The notes below the pieces were generated by a model. The model ran no database searches, was not told the DNA's origin, and saw only the letters and a program-made list of their open reading frames with translations. A stretch of 64,000 nt of DNA. Source: CAZABG01 sp964460985 (GTDB lineage Bacteria; Chlamydiota; Chlamydiia; Chlamydiales; Parachlamydiaceae). The number at the start of each line of letters is the position of its first letter. Position 1 is the stretch's first letter. The stretch covers positions 1 to 64,000 of the forward strand of contig CAYWQX010000003.1 in NCBI GenBank assembly GCA_964460985.1, given 5' to 3'. A program made the translations under genes and the position numbers. Of this stretch, positions 25,722-34,902 are shown piece after piece.

Positions 25722-26260
25722 TGACGCTCTTTCAATTCAGGATTTTTTTCCGTCAGCTCTCTAATTTGGTCGCGAAGAAGGGCAGCTTCTTCATAGTTTT
25801 CTGCTTTTAATGTCTCGCTCAAAGCTTCATTCAACGCTAAAAGTTTAGCGGAAAGGTTCAACTCTTTGGCTTCGCCGGGTTTTCTTCCAATATGAATAGG
25901 AATGGTCTTCTTAAATGAGGTAATGCGGGAGGGAAGCCTGTTTTGAAGCAAGAGTTCCTGGAAAATAACATCTTCGAAAATTTCATAGCAGGTAGGGCAC
26001 CCAGTCGGATGGCCCATTTTAAGGCTCTCCAGGGTGGTGCCGCAATTGCCGCAAGCCAAATTAGCCCCTTCTCCCATGAGAATAGGCATCATATGACTTC
26101 CTCCATGAAGCCGCTTCTGATATTCAGGACAATCTGCACACATGCTTGTCCTAACTATCTGATCGCCTATGATTTCGGTGTACACGATTGAAATGCTTTT
26201 TTTACAATCGGAACACTCCAGCGGTCTTTCGGGATGTTTATCTTGTTGATTCTCAGCCAT
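25718..26260 (-). CDS. mcsA: McsA-like zinc-binding UVR-motif protein
   Basis: The 180-residue protein has four CxxC pairs (CSDC, CADC, CGNC, CPTC) for zinc binding and a C-terminal UvrB/UvrC (UVR) motif, LNEALSETLKAENYEEAALLRDQI. McsA activates McsB and links it to ClpC. The open frame extends into the tRNA-Lys region, so I chose the ATG at 26260 (MAENQQDKHP). It begins the mcsA-mcsB unit downstream of the tRNA genes. McsA is intact although McsB looks catalytically dead. Confidence 0.9.
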   Translation of the reverse strand: MAENQQDKHPERPLECSDCKKSISIVYTEIIGDQIVRTSMCADCPEYQKRLHGGSHMMPILMGEGANLACGNCGTTLESLKMGHPTGCPTCYEIFEDVIFQELLLQNRLPSRITSFKKTIPIHIGRKPGEAKELNLSAKLLALNEALSETLKAENYEEAALLRDQIRELTEKNPELKERQ

Positions 26261-26322
26261 TTTACTATTATACCAAGATATAATTTTAAGATAAAACTTG
26301 TGAGAGATAAGTGAAAGGAAAA

Positions 26323-26395
26323 TGAGTCTTGATGGACTCGAACCATCGACACCCTCATTAAAAGTGAGGTGCTCTACCGACTGAGCTAAAGACTC
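26323..26395 (-). tRNA. tRNA-Lys (UUU)
   Basis: The minus strand folds as a cloverleaf: acceptor GAGTCTT/AAGACTC, discriminator A, D-arm GCTCAGTCGGTAGAGC, anticodon arm CCTCA-CTTTTAA-TGAGG with anticodon TTT, and T-arm ATGG-TTCGAGT-CCAT. CCA is not encoded. It lies nine bases from tRNA-Glu in the same direction. Confidence 0.97.
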
Positions 26396-26403
26396 GTTTA
26401 CTT

Positions 26404-26478
26404 TGACCCCAAGGGGATTCGAACCCCTGTTATCGGAATGAAAATCCGGTGTCCTGGACCAGGCTAGACGATGGGGCC
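26404..26478 (-). tRNA. tRNA-Glu (UUC)
   Basis: Cloverleaf with acceptor GGCCCCA/TGGGGTC, discriminator A, anticodon loop TTTTCAT (anticodon TTC) and T-arm AGGGG-TTCGAAT-CCCCT. The first pair of the anticodon stem (C27-A43) is mismatched. CCA is not encoded. This tRNA also supplies glutamyl-tRNA for heme synthesis in bacteria using the C5 pathway. Confidence 0.96.
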
Positions 26479-26504
26479 ATAAGTTACGGTTAGGTAACAG
26501 GCTT

Positions 26505-26531
26505 ACTTTCAACTAGTAAAGCGTTGAAAGT
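26505..26531. repeat. Inverted repeat between frr and tRNA-Glu
   Basis: ACTTTCAA and TTGAAAGT form an 8-base inverted repeat around an 11-base loop, in the spacer between frr and tRNA-Glu. There is no U-run after it on the minus strand, so it may be a processing hairpin or a weak terminator of frr. Confidence 0.3.
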
Positions 26532-26572
26532 GGCTCCATCGTACTGAATTTAGCCTTTTTAGTGCAAGAAAA

Positions 26573-27121
26573 TCAGATCGTCATGATCTCTTTTTCTTTA
26601 AGGGCGACTACCTGGTCTGCTTCGGCACAAAATTTATCAGTCAATTCCTGAATCGATTTTTCCGATTTTTTAATCTGGTCCTCTGGAAGATTCAATTTTT
26701 TTCTCACTTCTTCGTTCATATCACGCCGTATATTACGAATGGTAACTTTCGCCTCTTCCCGTCTCTTATGGCTGATTTTAACCATCTCTTTACGAGTCGA
26801 TTCATCCATCGGAGGAATTTTAATCCTAACTACATTACCGTCGGCAATCGGCATAACCCCTAAATTAGCCTTCTCAATCCCCTTTGCGATTGCACCCACA
26901 TTTTTAGGATCGAAGGGGGTAATGACAAGCTGCCTTGCATCGGCCGCATTCACAGAGGCCGCCTCTTTAAGGCGCATAGGCGCTCCGTACGCTTCAAACA
27001 TCACTCCATCAAGCATACTAGGATTTGCTCGCCCTGTTCGAATCGACTTAAGTTCCACCTTTAAGTGCTCGATCACGGCTAGCATTTTTTGTTTGGTTCT
27101 TTCGGTGACTTCTTGGCTCAT
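26573..27121 (-). CDS. frr: Ribosome-recycling factor
   Basis: RRF, with EF-G, splits post-termination ribosomes. The 182-residue protein has the family signature throughout: LKSIRTGRANPSMLDGV, YGAPMRLKEAASVNAADARQLVITPFDP, and the C-terminal VRKKLNLPEDQIKKSEKSIQELTDK. Its start codon overlaps the pyrH stop (ATGA), so it is co-transcribed and coupled. The order rpsB-tsf-pyrH-frr is the classic bacterial operon. Confidence 0.98.
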   Translation of the reverse strand: MSQEVTERTKQKMLAVIEHLKVELKSIRTGRANPSMLDGVMFEAYGAPMRLKEAASVNAADARQLVITPFDPKNVGAIAKGIEKANLGVMPIADGNVVRIKIPPMDESTRKEMVKISHKRREEAKVTIRNIRRDMNEEVRKKLNLPEDQIKKSEKSIQELTDKFCAEADQVVALKEKEIMTI

Positions 27122-27819
27122 GGTTTTATCAAAGTTCCTTCTTGATGTGAAATTAAGTCTTTAAGATTTTTTCGCCCTAAATGTTTCATGTTAAAGACAA
27201 AAATAGGGATGTGATTGTTCATGCAAAGGGTGACTGCCGTTAAATCCATCACGCCTAATTTTTTATTTAAAAAATCGGTGTAGGAAATAGTCTCATATTT
27301 CTTAGCGCCCGCCTCTTTAGGATCTTTGTCATACACCCCATCCACTTTTGTCGCCTTAATCAGAAGATCGGCTCCAATTTCAGACGCTCTTAAAGCCGCC
27401 GCGCTATCGGTTGTAAAATAGGGATTCGAAGTGCCGCCTACAAAAATGACAATCTGCCCTTCCTCTAAAGCGTCTAACACATGATCATACTGATAGCTAT
27501 CGCAAACTTGCGGGCAAGCTAAAGCAGAAAATAGATGCGCTTTTACTTTTAAAGCTTCTATCGCGTTTTTTAAGGCAACCCCGTTGATCAAAGTAGCGAG
27601 CATTCCCATTTGATCGGCAGGCGTGCGGGCGATTCCGCTCTTGACTAAGCTAAGCCCTCTAAAAATGTTTCCGCCCCCAATCACAACCGCTACCTCATAC
27701 CCCTCATTTTTAAGGTGAATGAGCGACTTGGCCGTATGAATCAAAGCATTTTCATCGATTCCCATTTTTTCAGGCCCAAGCAGCATTTCGCCTGAAAGTT
27801 TAACTAAAATTCTTCGCAT
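27118..27819 (-). CDS. pyrH: UMP kinase
   Basis: PyrH phosphorylates UMP to UDP. The amino-acid-kinase fold starts with RILVKLSGEMLLG and includes the conserved GGGNIFRGL, RTPADQMGMLATLING and the C-terminal TAVTLCMNNHIPIFVFNM. Length 233 is typical. It sits in the rpsB-tsf-pyrH-frr cluster; a hairpin at 27881-27907 separates it from tsf. Confidence 0.97.
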   Translation of the reverse strand: MRRILVKLSGEMLLGPEKMGIDENALIHTAKSLIHLKNEGYEVAVVIGGGNIFRGLSLVKSGIARTPADQMGMLATLINGVALKNAIEALKVKAHLFSALACPQVCDSYQYDHVLDALEEGQIVIFVGGTSNPYFTTDSAAALRASEIGADLLIKATKVDGVYDKDPKEAGAKKYETISYTDFLNKKLGVMDLTAVTLCMNNHIPIFVFNMKHLGRKNLKDLISHQEGTLIKP

Positions 27820-27880
27820 AGATTCCGGTATTGATTTGATTGAGAGAATAGCAGCAGAGGAAAAATGAGTACAGCGAGAA

Positions 27881-27907
27881 AGAGCCCCCCCCGAAGGAGG
27901 GGTCTCT
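27881..27907 (-). terminator. Hairpin with UUCG tetraloop between tsf and pyrH
   Basis: On the minus strand AGAGACCCCTCC, then TTCG, then a G-rich arm and CTCT form a GC-rich stem with a stable C(UUCG)G loop, followed by TTCTCGC. The U-run is weak, so it probably lowers read-through from the highly expressed rpsB-tsf genes into pyrH-frr rather than blocking it. Confidence 0.6.
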
Positions 27908-27918
27908 ACAAAGGATAA

Positions 27919-28767
27919 TTATTGGCCTACATTCCAGCGAATATAGTTTTTCACCTGAAGAGGTTTGCCGATGGCTTTCGCGCGCTCTTGAACCACACCG
28001 TCAACAGTTTTAGAATCGTCTCTGATGTATTTTTGACGCACTAAGCAAACCTGGTCATAGTAAGCTTCGAGCTTACCGGACAAGATTTTTTCCATGATAT
28101 TTTCTGGCTTGCCTTTGAGCTGAGTCTTAGCAATTTCTCTTTCCTGATCAATGATCGAGGAGGGAACTTGCGAAGGATTTAAAAACTCAGGACCGGTAGC
28201 AGCGACATGCATCGCAATACCACGCGCGAGATCTTCTTCCCCTTCCGCTCCGTCGAGCTCTACAGCGGTCACAATTTTACCACCCATATGGGAGTAAAGA
28301 CCGATTGTGCTCTTAGGAGACTTCTTCAAGGTAAGCACTCTTTTGATCTGAATGTTTTCACCGATCACCTGTACGATCGTCGCACGGTATTGATCGATTG
28401 TAAGATTAGGATCTTTCGAGTATTTCTGTTGAAGGAAAGCTTCAAGGGATTTAGGCTCGGTTGTTGCAACTTCTTCCGCAATGTTTTTAACAAACTCTTG
28501 GAAGCGATCGTTACGCACAACAAAATCTGTCTCCGCATTGATCTCAGCGATTCCGATAGTCGAGCCTTTATCGGCAAAACCGATTTGACCCTCTTTCGTT
28601 TCGCGCTCGGCTTTCTTGACTGCGGAAGCCATACCGGCTTTACGGAGATCTTCGATCGCCTGATCAATATTGCCGTGGGTTTTTTCAAGTGCTTCTTTAC
28701 ACTTGGAAACGCCGACTCCGGTTCTTTCGCGGAGCTCTTTAATCATCTCAGCGGTAATTTGAGCCAT
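27919..28767 (-). CDS. tsf: Translation elongation factor Ts
   Basis: EF-Ts exchanges GDP for GTP on EF-Tu. The N-terminal domain has ELRERTGVGVSKCKEAL and the core has INAETDFVVRNDRFQEFV, the key EF-Tu contact region. The 282-residue length is typical. It starts five bases after rpsB and has a normal genomic position. Confidence 0.98.
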   Translation of the reverse strand: MAQITAEMIKELRERTGVGVSKCKEALEKTHGNIDQAIEDLRKAGMASAVKKAERETKEGQIGFADKGSTIGIAEINAETDFVVRNDRFQEFVKNIAEEVATTEPKSLEAFLQQKYSKDPNLTIDQYRATIVQVIGENIQIKRVLTLKKSPKSTIGLYSHMGGKIVTAVELDGAEGEEDLARGIAMHVAATGPEFLNPSQVPSSIIDQEREIAKTQLKGKPENIMEKILSGKLEAYYDQVCLVRQKYIRDDSKTVDGVVQERAKAIGKPLQVKNYIRWNVGQ

Positions 28768-28772
28768 CGAGA

Positions 28773-29594
28773 TTATACTCCTTCCTTGAGCCTTAAAGCA
28801 GCTTCATCGGTCATCTCTTCTTGAACTTCTTCCGACTCTTCCACTTCATCGCCTTTGCCCTGAGCAATTTTAAGCTCATTCTTCTTGTCGATGATAGCTT
28901 GTGCAAGCGAACTTAAAATGAGCTTTACGCTCTTTAAAGCATCGTCGTTGCAAGCGATAACGTGTTGGATTGGATCTGGATCGCAGTTTGTATCGACCAG
29001 AGCCATCACAGGAATACCGAGCTTGTTAGCTTCTGCCACTGCAATGTGTTCTTTCATCGGGTCAACTACAATCAAAAGACCAGGAAGTTTTCTCATCGAA
29101 CGGACGCCCGAGAGGTTCTTGTCTAATTTAATTTGATCTTTCGTCATCAAAGAAACTTCCTTTTTCGTGAAGTTGTCTTTGCTTGTCGCAATTTTCTTCT
29201 CGATGTGTTCAAGCTTCTTGATGGACTTACGGATGGTGGAGAGGTTGGTGAGCATACCGCCGAGCCATCTTTCGCAAACGTAAAATTCGCCGCAGGCTTC
29301 TGCAAGTTCGCGAACAACTAATTTCGCTTGCTTCTTGGTTCCTACAAAAAGGATGGATTTATGACGGGAAACGGTGTCGATTACCACGTCAATCGAATCT
29401 CTAATTTGTTGGAGAGTTTTAGCAAGGTCGATGATGTAGAGTCCGTTTCTTTCCTCAAAAATGAATCTTTTCATTTTTGGGTTCCAGCGGTGAGTTTGGT
29501 GACCAAAATGGGCGCCAGCCTCTAATAATTCTTTAATAGTGACTTGAGTTTGTGCCAAGCCTTGTCCCTTTCTGTTGACGACGGCATCTCCCAT
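28773..29594 (-). CDS. rpsB: Small-subunit ribosomal protein S2
   Basis: uS2 is a late-assembling 30S protein. The core is clear: LLEAGAHFGHQTHRWNPKMKRFIF, FVGTKKQAKLVVRELAE, ERWLGGMLTNLSTIRKSI and LVDTNCDPDPIQHVI. The acidic C-terminal tail (DEVEESEEVQEEMTDEA) is longer than in E. coli. There is an extra about 15-residue N-terminus (MGDAVVNRKGQGLAQ), so the real start may be internal, but no other ATG is available before the conserved part. Confidence 0.98.
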   Translation of the reverse strand: MGDAVVNRKGQGLAQTQVTIKELLEAGAHFGHQTHRWNPKMKRFIFEERNGLYIIDLAKTLQQIRDSIDVVIDTVSRHKSILFVGTKKQAKLVVRELAEACGEFYVCERWLGGMLTNLSTIRKSIKKLEHIEKKIATSKDNFTKKEVSLMTKDQIKLDKNLSGVRSMRKLPGLLIVVDPMKEHIAVAEANKLGIPVMALVDTNCDPDPIQHVIACNDDALKSVKLILSSLAQAIIDKKNELKIAQGKGDEVEESEEVQEEMTDEAALRLKEGV

Positions 29595-29647
29595 GTAAAT
29601 CAGCTTTACAATTGAGGGAGATTTCGGTCTTGGTTAATATAAAATGG

Positions 29648-29718
29648 AGCGCCTGATCAGAATCGAACTGACACATATAGCTTGGAAGGCTATCGTTCTA
29701 CCATTGAACTACAGGCGC
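29648..29718 (-). tRNA. tRNA-Gly (UCC)
   Basis: Cloverleaf with acceptor GCGCCTG/CAGGCGC, discriminator T, anticodon arm ATAGC-CTTCCAA-GCTAT (anticodon TCC) and T-arm GTCAG-TTCGATT-CTGAT. CCA is not encoded. It lies just upstream of rpsB on the same strand. Confidence 0.96.
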
Positions 29719-29763
29719 TTGAACTATAGGTATTATGCCCTTAAGCCAGGTTATTAATCAAGA

Positions 29764-32700
29764 GTGAACGATCACGAACTTAAAAACATCCCTGACAAGG
29801 CCAGCAAGATTCTGTATGGGCTGCTTATTGTCTTCCTTTGCATCGGAATAAGACTTTGGATGCTCACCGTTCATCAATATGAAGAAAAGAAGCTGGAATC
29901 CAAAAAACCGGGCAAAAAGACCGAGATGATCCCCTCCAAAAGGGCGACCATTCGAGACCGCTTTAACGAGCCTTTTGCCCTGAATAAATTAAATTATGAT
30001 TTGGCGATCGTCTATAGCGACCTTAAAACTATCCCTTCTACCAAATGGGTCAAAGATCCCTCTGGCAAGAAAATCAAGCTCACTTTAAGAAAAGATTACA
30101 TTAAGGAGCTCTCCCAGCTCCTCCATCGAAAAATCGGGATTGATCCGAACCGTCTGGAAGATGAAATCCATGCCAAGGCGGCCCTCTTTAACAACATTCC
30201 TTACCTCATCAAATCAAATCTTAGCGAAAAAGAATATCTTGAATTAAAAAGTCTAGAGCTTTTTTGGCCAGGCCTTATGCTTCGAAAAAACTGTGTGAGG
30301 ACCTATCCGAACAAAAAATCGGCTGCGCACATTATTGGCTCGATCGGCATGATCTCAAAAGAGGAGTATGAGGCCAAGCTTCTTGAAAGAGAGGAGCTCA
30401 AGCTCTATCTGGAAGGGATCGATCTTGGGGCAGACATGCCTTTACCCGAAGGATACAACAGCTTAGCGGATGTCAAAAAAAGAATTAGGGAACTCAGCGA
30501 GCTTGCCTATACGGTGACAGATGCCGTCGGCAAAAGCGGCATCGAGCAGCAGTTTGAAGAGACTTTAAGGGGTATTCAAGGGAAAAAAACCACTCTCTTC
30601 GATAACAAAGGGCACTTGATCAAAGACTATCCCGGATCAAGAGAGCCCAAACCCGGTCAAAGGATTCTTTTAAGCATTTCCAGGGAGCTTCAAGAAGAGG
30701 CGGAAAAACTGCTTGCGATTTCTGAAAATACGCGTGAAACAAAAGTAAAATATGAAGAGAAAGGGACTATCAAGGCCGATAAAGTACCCTTTATTAAAGG
30801 GGGCGCTTGCATCGCGATCGATCCTAACACCGGCGAAATTCTGGCCATGGCAAGCTACCCCCGTTTCGATCCGAATGATTACACTTCGCAAGAAGATAAA
30901 CGATCGAATCGCTTGGAAGTTCAATCCTATTTGGAAGATGCTACTGCCGTAAAAAACATTTGGGACGGCCTTATACCGCTTAAAAAAGAGCGGTGGGATA
31001 TGAAAGAAGAGAAGATGGTGGAAGTCCTATATCCTCTCACCTGGCCTTTTTTCCTCGAATTGATTCTGAATCCAAACGGCTCTGTCAAACAAGAAATTGA
31101 ATCTATAACAACGCTTGAAAAAGCTTTTAAGATCCTAAGCCATCCCGACTCTCATAATCCTTACGTAGTAGACCTTTTAAGGCTTAACGTAGATCCCTCA
31201 AAATTTCCCCCCGATCTAAAAAAGAAGGTCGGGAAAACAACGCTTGCCGATTACCGCGCCGAAGAACAGGCTTGGGTAGTCCTTAATGAAGCGGTGAAGG
31301 ATCGCGCCAAAACATTATTTAGAGAGATCGACTTTAAAAAATGGCGTGAAGAAAAAGAAAAGGAGTTTATACAACAAAAAAGGCTGATTGAAAAAGAGGC
31401 CAAAAAATTTCCTAAGCCCTATTTAGACTATCTGGATGAAGAAGAAAGAGAGCTCTTTTCTCAATTTTGGGACAAACACAAAACAGACCTTCTTCTTTCC
31501 CTCATCAAGGGAGAAAACTATCTTCCGGAATATGGAGAGACATTTAAACTTCTGGCAGAAGAGATTTTAAAAGGCGCAAACGCACATCTATTCTGGAGAA
31601 ATGAATTCCTCATTCTTCATAAAGCCTTCAAAAACTTTTCGTATGAGGAGGGGATTAAATACCTTGGCACATTTAGAACCCTCGATGATCGAAACGAGCT
31701 TTTAAAAGCTCCATGGAGAGTAAAAAAGCCTGGGACTTTAAAACAGCTGGCTACGAGCTTTTATCCCGCGTATGGATACGGTTTTTCAAGATCTTTCGCC
31801 TACCGGCAAGCAGCAACGCAAGGATCCATTTTTAAGCTAGTCACAGCCTACACTGCTCTTAAGCTTGGGAAGATGAATCCCCTTGAAATCAAAGATCAAA
31901 TATTCAAGATAGGCTCTCAAGTTTATGTGGGGTATGACAGTCAAGGAAAACCTATTCCTCAGCTCTACAAAGGGGGAAGAATTCCAAGATCGTCTCATAA
32001 TCAAATGGGAACCGTCGACTTACTGACGGCTATCGAAAAATCATCCAACCCCTATTTTGCCCTTCTTGCGATGGACGTCATCAAATCTCCCGAGGATCTC
32101 ATAAAAAGCGCCAAAGATTTGTCCTTCGGAGAAAAAACGGGTATTCAGCTACCCGGAGAAATTCAAGGCAGACTCCCCAAGGATCTCGAACAAAATCCAA
32201 CCGGCCTATTTGCAACATCGATCGGACAACATACTCTTGTTGTAACACCGCTGCAAACATCTGTCATGCTCTCAGCGATCGCAAATGGTGGCCTTGTTTT
32301 TAAACCTCAAATCATCAAGTGCAAGGCGGGGATTTGCGAAAACGTTATTGATGAAATACCGAATCTTACAAACTACCCTTTAGAAACGAATTTAAACATG
32401 GCAGGCATCGATTTTCCACTGTTTACAACGCTCATTAATCCCGATTCTGTTCATCCGATAGCGCTTACAGAGGCGGAAGTAAAAAGAAAAGTCTTCATGC
32501 CGGAAAATATTCGCAGAACGCTCTTAGAAGGGATGAGACGTGTTGTCACAAAAACTCTCAACGACTCTATCTTCCAGCTATCCAAAATTTATCATCACAA
32601 CCCGGAGGTCATTGCAAGCTATATCGACGTAAAAAATCATTTAGCCGGCAAAACTTCAACCTCCGAGGCTTTAGAACGGCTTAATCTGGATGAACCGAAT

Positions 32701-32880
32701 GAAAAACCTCTTTATACCCATGTCTGGTTTGGAGGAATCGGTTTTGAAGATGAATCATTTAGAAAGCCTGAAATCGTGGTGGTCGTCTATTTGCGCTACG
32801 GAGGCTATGGGAAGGAGGCCGCGCCGATTGCGGCCCACCTCATAAAAAAATGGCGTGAAATCAAAGCTTCTAAGAACTAA
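29764..32880 (+). CDS. Penicillin-binding protein 2 (class B transpeptidase) with large insertion
   Basis: Class B PBPs cross-link peptidoglycan; in chlamydiae they act in MreB-directed division. One membrane segment lies at about 16-37 (ILYGLLIVFLCIGIRLWML). The dimerisation domain follows, then the transpeptidase with S688-I-F-K691, S760-S-N762 and K963-T-S965, where the usual KTG is KTS. Between about 385 and 640 there is a Lys/Glu-rich helical region not found in E. coli PBP2, which makes the protein 1038 residues long. The start is a GTG without a clear Shine-Dalgarno site. The last 11 bases overlap the convergent NlpC/P60 gene. Confidence 0.9.
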   Translation: MNDHELKNIPDKASKILYGLLIVFLCIGIRLWMLTVHQYEEKKLESKKPGKKTEMIPSKRATIRDRFNEPFALNKLNYDLAIVYSDLKTIPSTKWVKDPSGKKIKLTLRKDYIKELSQLLHRKIGIDPNRLEDEIHAKAALFNNIPYLIKSNLSEKEYLELKSLELFWPGLMLRKNCVRTYPNKKSAAHIIGSIGMISKEEYEAKLLEREELKLYLEGIDLGADMPLPEGYNSLADVKKRIRELSELAYTVTDAVGKSGIEQQFEETLRGIQGKKTTLFDNKGHLIKDYPGSREPKPGQRILLSISRELQEEAEKLLAISENTRETKVKYEEKGTIKADKVPFIKGGACIAIDPNTGEILAMASYPRFDPNDYTSQEDKRSNRLEVQSYLEDATAVKNIWDGLIPLKKERWDMKEEKMVEVLYPLTWPFFLELILNPNGSVKQEIESITTLEKAFKILSHPDSHNPYVVDLLRLNVDPSKFPPDLKKKVGKTTLADYRAEEQAWVVLNEAVKDRAKTLFREIDFKKWREEKEKEFIQQKRLIEKEAKKFPKPYLDYLDEEERELFSQFWDKHKTDLLLSLIKGENYLPEYGETFKLLAEEILKGANAHLFWRNEFLILHKAFKNFSYEEGIKYLGTFRTLDDRNELLKAPWRVKKPGTLKQLATSFYPAYGYGFSRSFAYRQAATQGSIFKLVTAYTALKLGKMNPLEIKDQIFKIGSQVYVGYDSQGKPIPQLYKGGRIPRSSHNQMGTVDLLTAIEKSSNPYFALLAMDVIKSPEDLIKSAKDLSFGEKTGIQLPGEIQGRLPKDLEQNPTGLFATSIGQHTLVVTPLQTSVMLSAIANGGLVFKPQIIKCKAGICENVIDEIPNLTNYPLETNLNMAGIDFPLFTTLINPDSVHPIALTEAEVKRKVFMPENIRRTLLEGMRRVVTKTLNDSIFQLSKIYHHNPEVIASYIDVKNHLAGKTSTSEALERLNLDEPNEKPLYTHVWFGGIGFEDESFRKPEIVVVVYLRYGGYGKEAAPIAAHLIKKWREIKASKN

Positions 32881-33667
32881 TCCTTCTAGCTAAAATAAAG
32901 CGGTTTTTCCAACTATCGGTGAAATCTTCTATACGAACAGCCGGCCTAAAAGGCTCTCTTGGACAGGCATGGATTAGTTTATTATCGCCTAAATAAATCG
33001 CTACATGGCTTACTTTATCCTCTCCAAAAAATAGAAGATCGCCTCTTTGTATATTTTCAAGCAAAACGATCTCACCCATCTCTGACTGTTTTCTTGAACT
33101 ATGCGGAAGGAATATTCCTTGCTCCTTGAAGCAGAGTTTCGTAAAACCTGAGCAATCAAGTCCTTCGGAAGAATAACCTCCCCACGTATAAGGTCGCTCA
33201 AGAAAACGGCAGGCAAATAAAATCATCTCTTCTACATCTTTTCGTTTCAATTCACGCTTTAAATCGTTTCGCTGCATCCAATAAACCGCTTTATCCAGAA
33301 GCCTCACCTGAACCCATCTGGAGTCGGTTTCTTGCACCCATTCAACCAAAGATCCATAGGGAAGGCTTAAAATTGGAATTTGCAAAGTAAGATTATTTAT
33401 AGCGTACACATGCGCTTTTAATGAATCTACACGAGCCATCACATTACGATGTTCTTCTTCAATCCACACATAGTCCGATGATTGAATCCAACCGGATTCT
33501 AAATCTTCTGTTTGAACGAAGGCAAAATCATCGACTTCTTCTTTAACTTCAAGACGTGTTCCATAGACAGCCTGAGAGCAAGGCGGGCTTGCCTTCTTGG
33601 GTTCAGTGTGCAAATAGATGACCGGTTGACAAACATAGGGTATGAGAGCTAAGAGAAGGACGAACAT
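32870..33667 (-). CDS. Exported NlpC/P60 cysteine peptidase/amidase with SH3-like domains
   Basis: The N-terminus (MFVLLLALIPYVCQPVIYL) is a signal peptide or anchor. Residues about 35-140 are SH3-like. The NlpC/P60 domain (about 150-265) has the catalytic Cys in GLDCSGFTKLCF, His in KVSHVAIYLG and a third polar residue in KLIHAC. These enzymes cut peptide bonds in peptidoglycan stems. In Chlamydia an NlpC homolog trims septal peptidoglycan during division, which fits the neighbouring PBP2 gene. The two genes are convergent. Confidence 0.9.
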   Translation of the reverse strand: MFVLLLALIPYVCQPVIYLHTEPKKASPPCSQAVYGTRLEVKEEVDDFAFVQTEDLESGWIQSSDYVWIEEEHRNVMARVDSLKAHVYAINNLTLQIPILSLPYGSLVEWVQETDSRWVQVRLLDKAVYWMQRNDLKRELKRKDVEEMILFACRFLERPYTWGGYSSEGLDCSGFTKLCFKEQGIFLPHSSRKQSEMGEIVLLENIQRGDLLFFGEDKVSHVAIYLGDNKLIHACPREPFRPAVRIEDFTDSWKNRFILARRISS

Positions 33668-33681
33668 AGTGAAACTTTAAA

Positions 33682-34902
33682 TTACTCCATAAGGGGTTTT
33701 ACTCGCCGTTTTGAAGAGGCTTCGATCGTCTTTTTCAAGGTCTCTTTAGAAGAGTAGATAACAAGCTTCTTTTTCGCTCTCGTGATGGCTGTATACAAAA
33801 GGTTTCGCCCGAACACTTCGGATCCTTCCGGTAAAACGATATGCACTTCTTCAAATTCTGAACCTTGGCTTTTATGAATCGAAAGAGAAAAGGCAAGCTC
33901 AAATCTCGGGCAGATCTTCTCAGGAAATGTCTTATTTTGAAATGTAGCCTTTCCTTGACCATCTAGAAACCCGATATCCCCGTTATATAGGCCAAGATCA
34001 TCGTTATTCTCTGTCACCATAATAGGCTGAACAGGACTTAAATGCTTAGAGAGATACCATCGGTTCAGTTTTTGCACCCCAAAAGGACCCTGTTTAAGGG
34101 GAGTTAAGACAGGATATTTTGGCGGTATAGAAAGTTCTTTTAATTGAATTTCTGAATGATTTTGCTCTAAAAGAGCTAATGCTTCTTGAGAGTTTCCCTG
34201 AACCACATAATCGGAAAGCTGTTTAAGATTTTTCAAATCCGATCTTAAACACTCTTTCAAAGGGGTGATTCCCCATTTTTTTTCGTAAAGTTCAACGAGG
34301 GCTTGAAAGGGAGCTCCCGCTTCGACAGGTGGAAGTTGATTAACATCTCCTAAGAGGAGTAACCTTGCCCCTTTTTTAATCGATTTTAAAAGATGAATCA
34401 TCATTTTTAGATCGATCATCGACGCTTCATCTACAATAAGAAGGTCGTAAGGTAGTTTGATAAGATCATCTTCTTTTCCAAGAAGTCTATGGAGAGTTAA
34501 GGCCTCGACCTCTTCGCTTTTAAAACTCTCTTTCAATCTTTGCGCAGCTTTTCCGGTAGGTGCAGCAAAAATAATATGCTTCAATGATGACTTGAGCTGA
34601 TGCACCAACTTTGCTGCTGTGTAGGTCTTTCCTGTTCCAGGACCTCCTGTGATAATAATCAAAGATTTATTAATCGATGCTTGGATTCTATCGTTTTGAT
34701 CTTTTGTAAGCTCGGAAGAGGGTGTAAAAACGACAGGCGCTATAGCCTCTTCCATCTTTCTAAAAACAAGCTCTTTAAATGCATTTTCGAGCTCCTCATA
34801 AAAGGGAAGCGCCTGATCCTCGTGAAAAGTGTGGCCTAATTCAAGCTCTTTCAAAAGAGCGTATCTTTTAGGATCAGCTACAAAAGTACTTAAGGGATCC
34901 AT
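33682..34902 (-). CDS. recD: RecD-like helicase (exodeoxyribonuclease V alpha), short form
   Basis: RecD is the 5'-3' helicase of RecBCD. The Walker A motif is ITGGPGTGKTYTAAKLV, motif II is LLIVDEASMIDL, and the C-terminal helicase motifs are FSLSIHKSQGSEFEEVHIVLP and LYTAITRAKKKLVIYS. It has 406 residues against about 600 in E. coli; the N-terminal domain that contacts RecC is reduced. The first 13 bases overlap recB, so recC-recB-recD form one transcript. Confidence 0.88.
   Translation of the reverse strand: MDPLSTFVADPKRYALLKELELGHTFHEDQALPFYEELENAFKELVFRKMEEAIAPVVFTPSSELTKDQNDRIQASINKSLIIITGGPGTGKTYTAAKLVHQLKSSLKHIIFAAPTGKAAQRLKESFKSEEVEALTLHRLLGKEDDLIKLPYDLLIVDEASMIDLKMMIHLLKSIKKGARLLLLGDVNQLPPVEAGAPFQALVELYEKKWGITPLKECLRSDLKNLKQLSDYVVQGNSQEALALLEQNHSEIQLKELSIPPKYPVLTPLKQGPFGVQKLNRWYLSKHLSPVQPIMVTENNDDLGLYNGDIGFLDGQGKATFQNKTFPEKICPRFELAFSLSIHKSQGSEFEEVHIVLPEGSEVFGRNLLYTAITRAKKKLVIYSSKETLKKTIEASSKRRVKPLME

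Noticed and set aside
26261..26512. Upstream extension of the mcsA frame
   Set aside because: It reads through tRNA-Lys and tRNA-Glu, so it is not coding.
27885..27903. C-rich run as a possible G-quadruplex or sequencing problem
   Set aside because: The C and G runs pair as the arms of a UUCG hairpin, which is a simpler explanation.
28207..28824. A 205-codon frame antisense to tsf
   Set aside because: It is the mirror of a well-conserved EF-Ts gene and has a biased residue composition typical of antisense frames.
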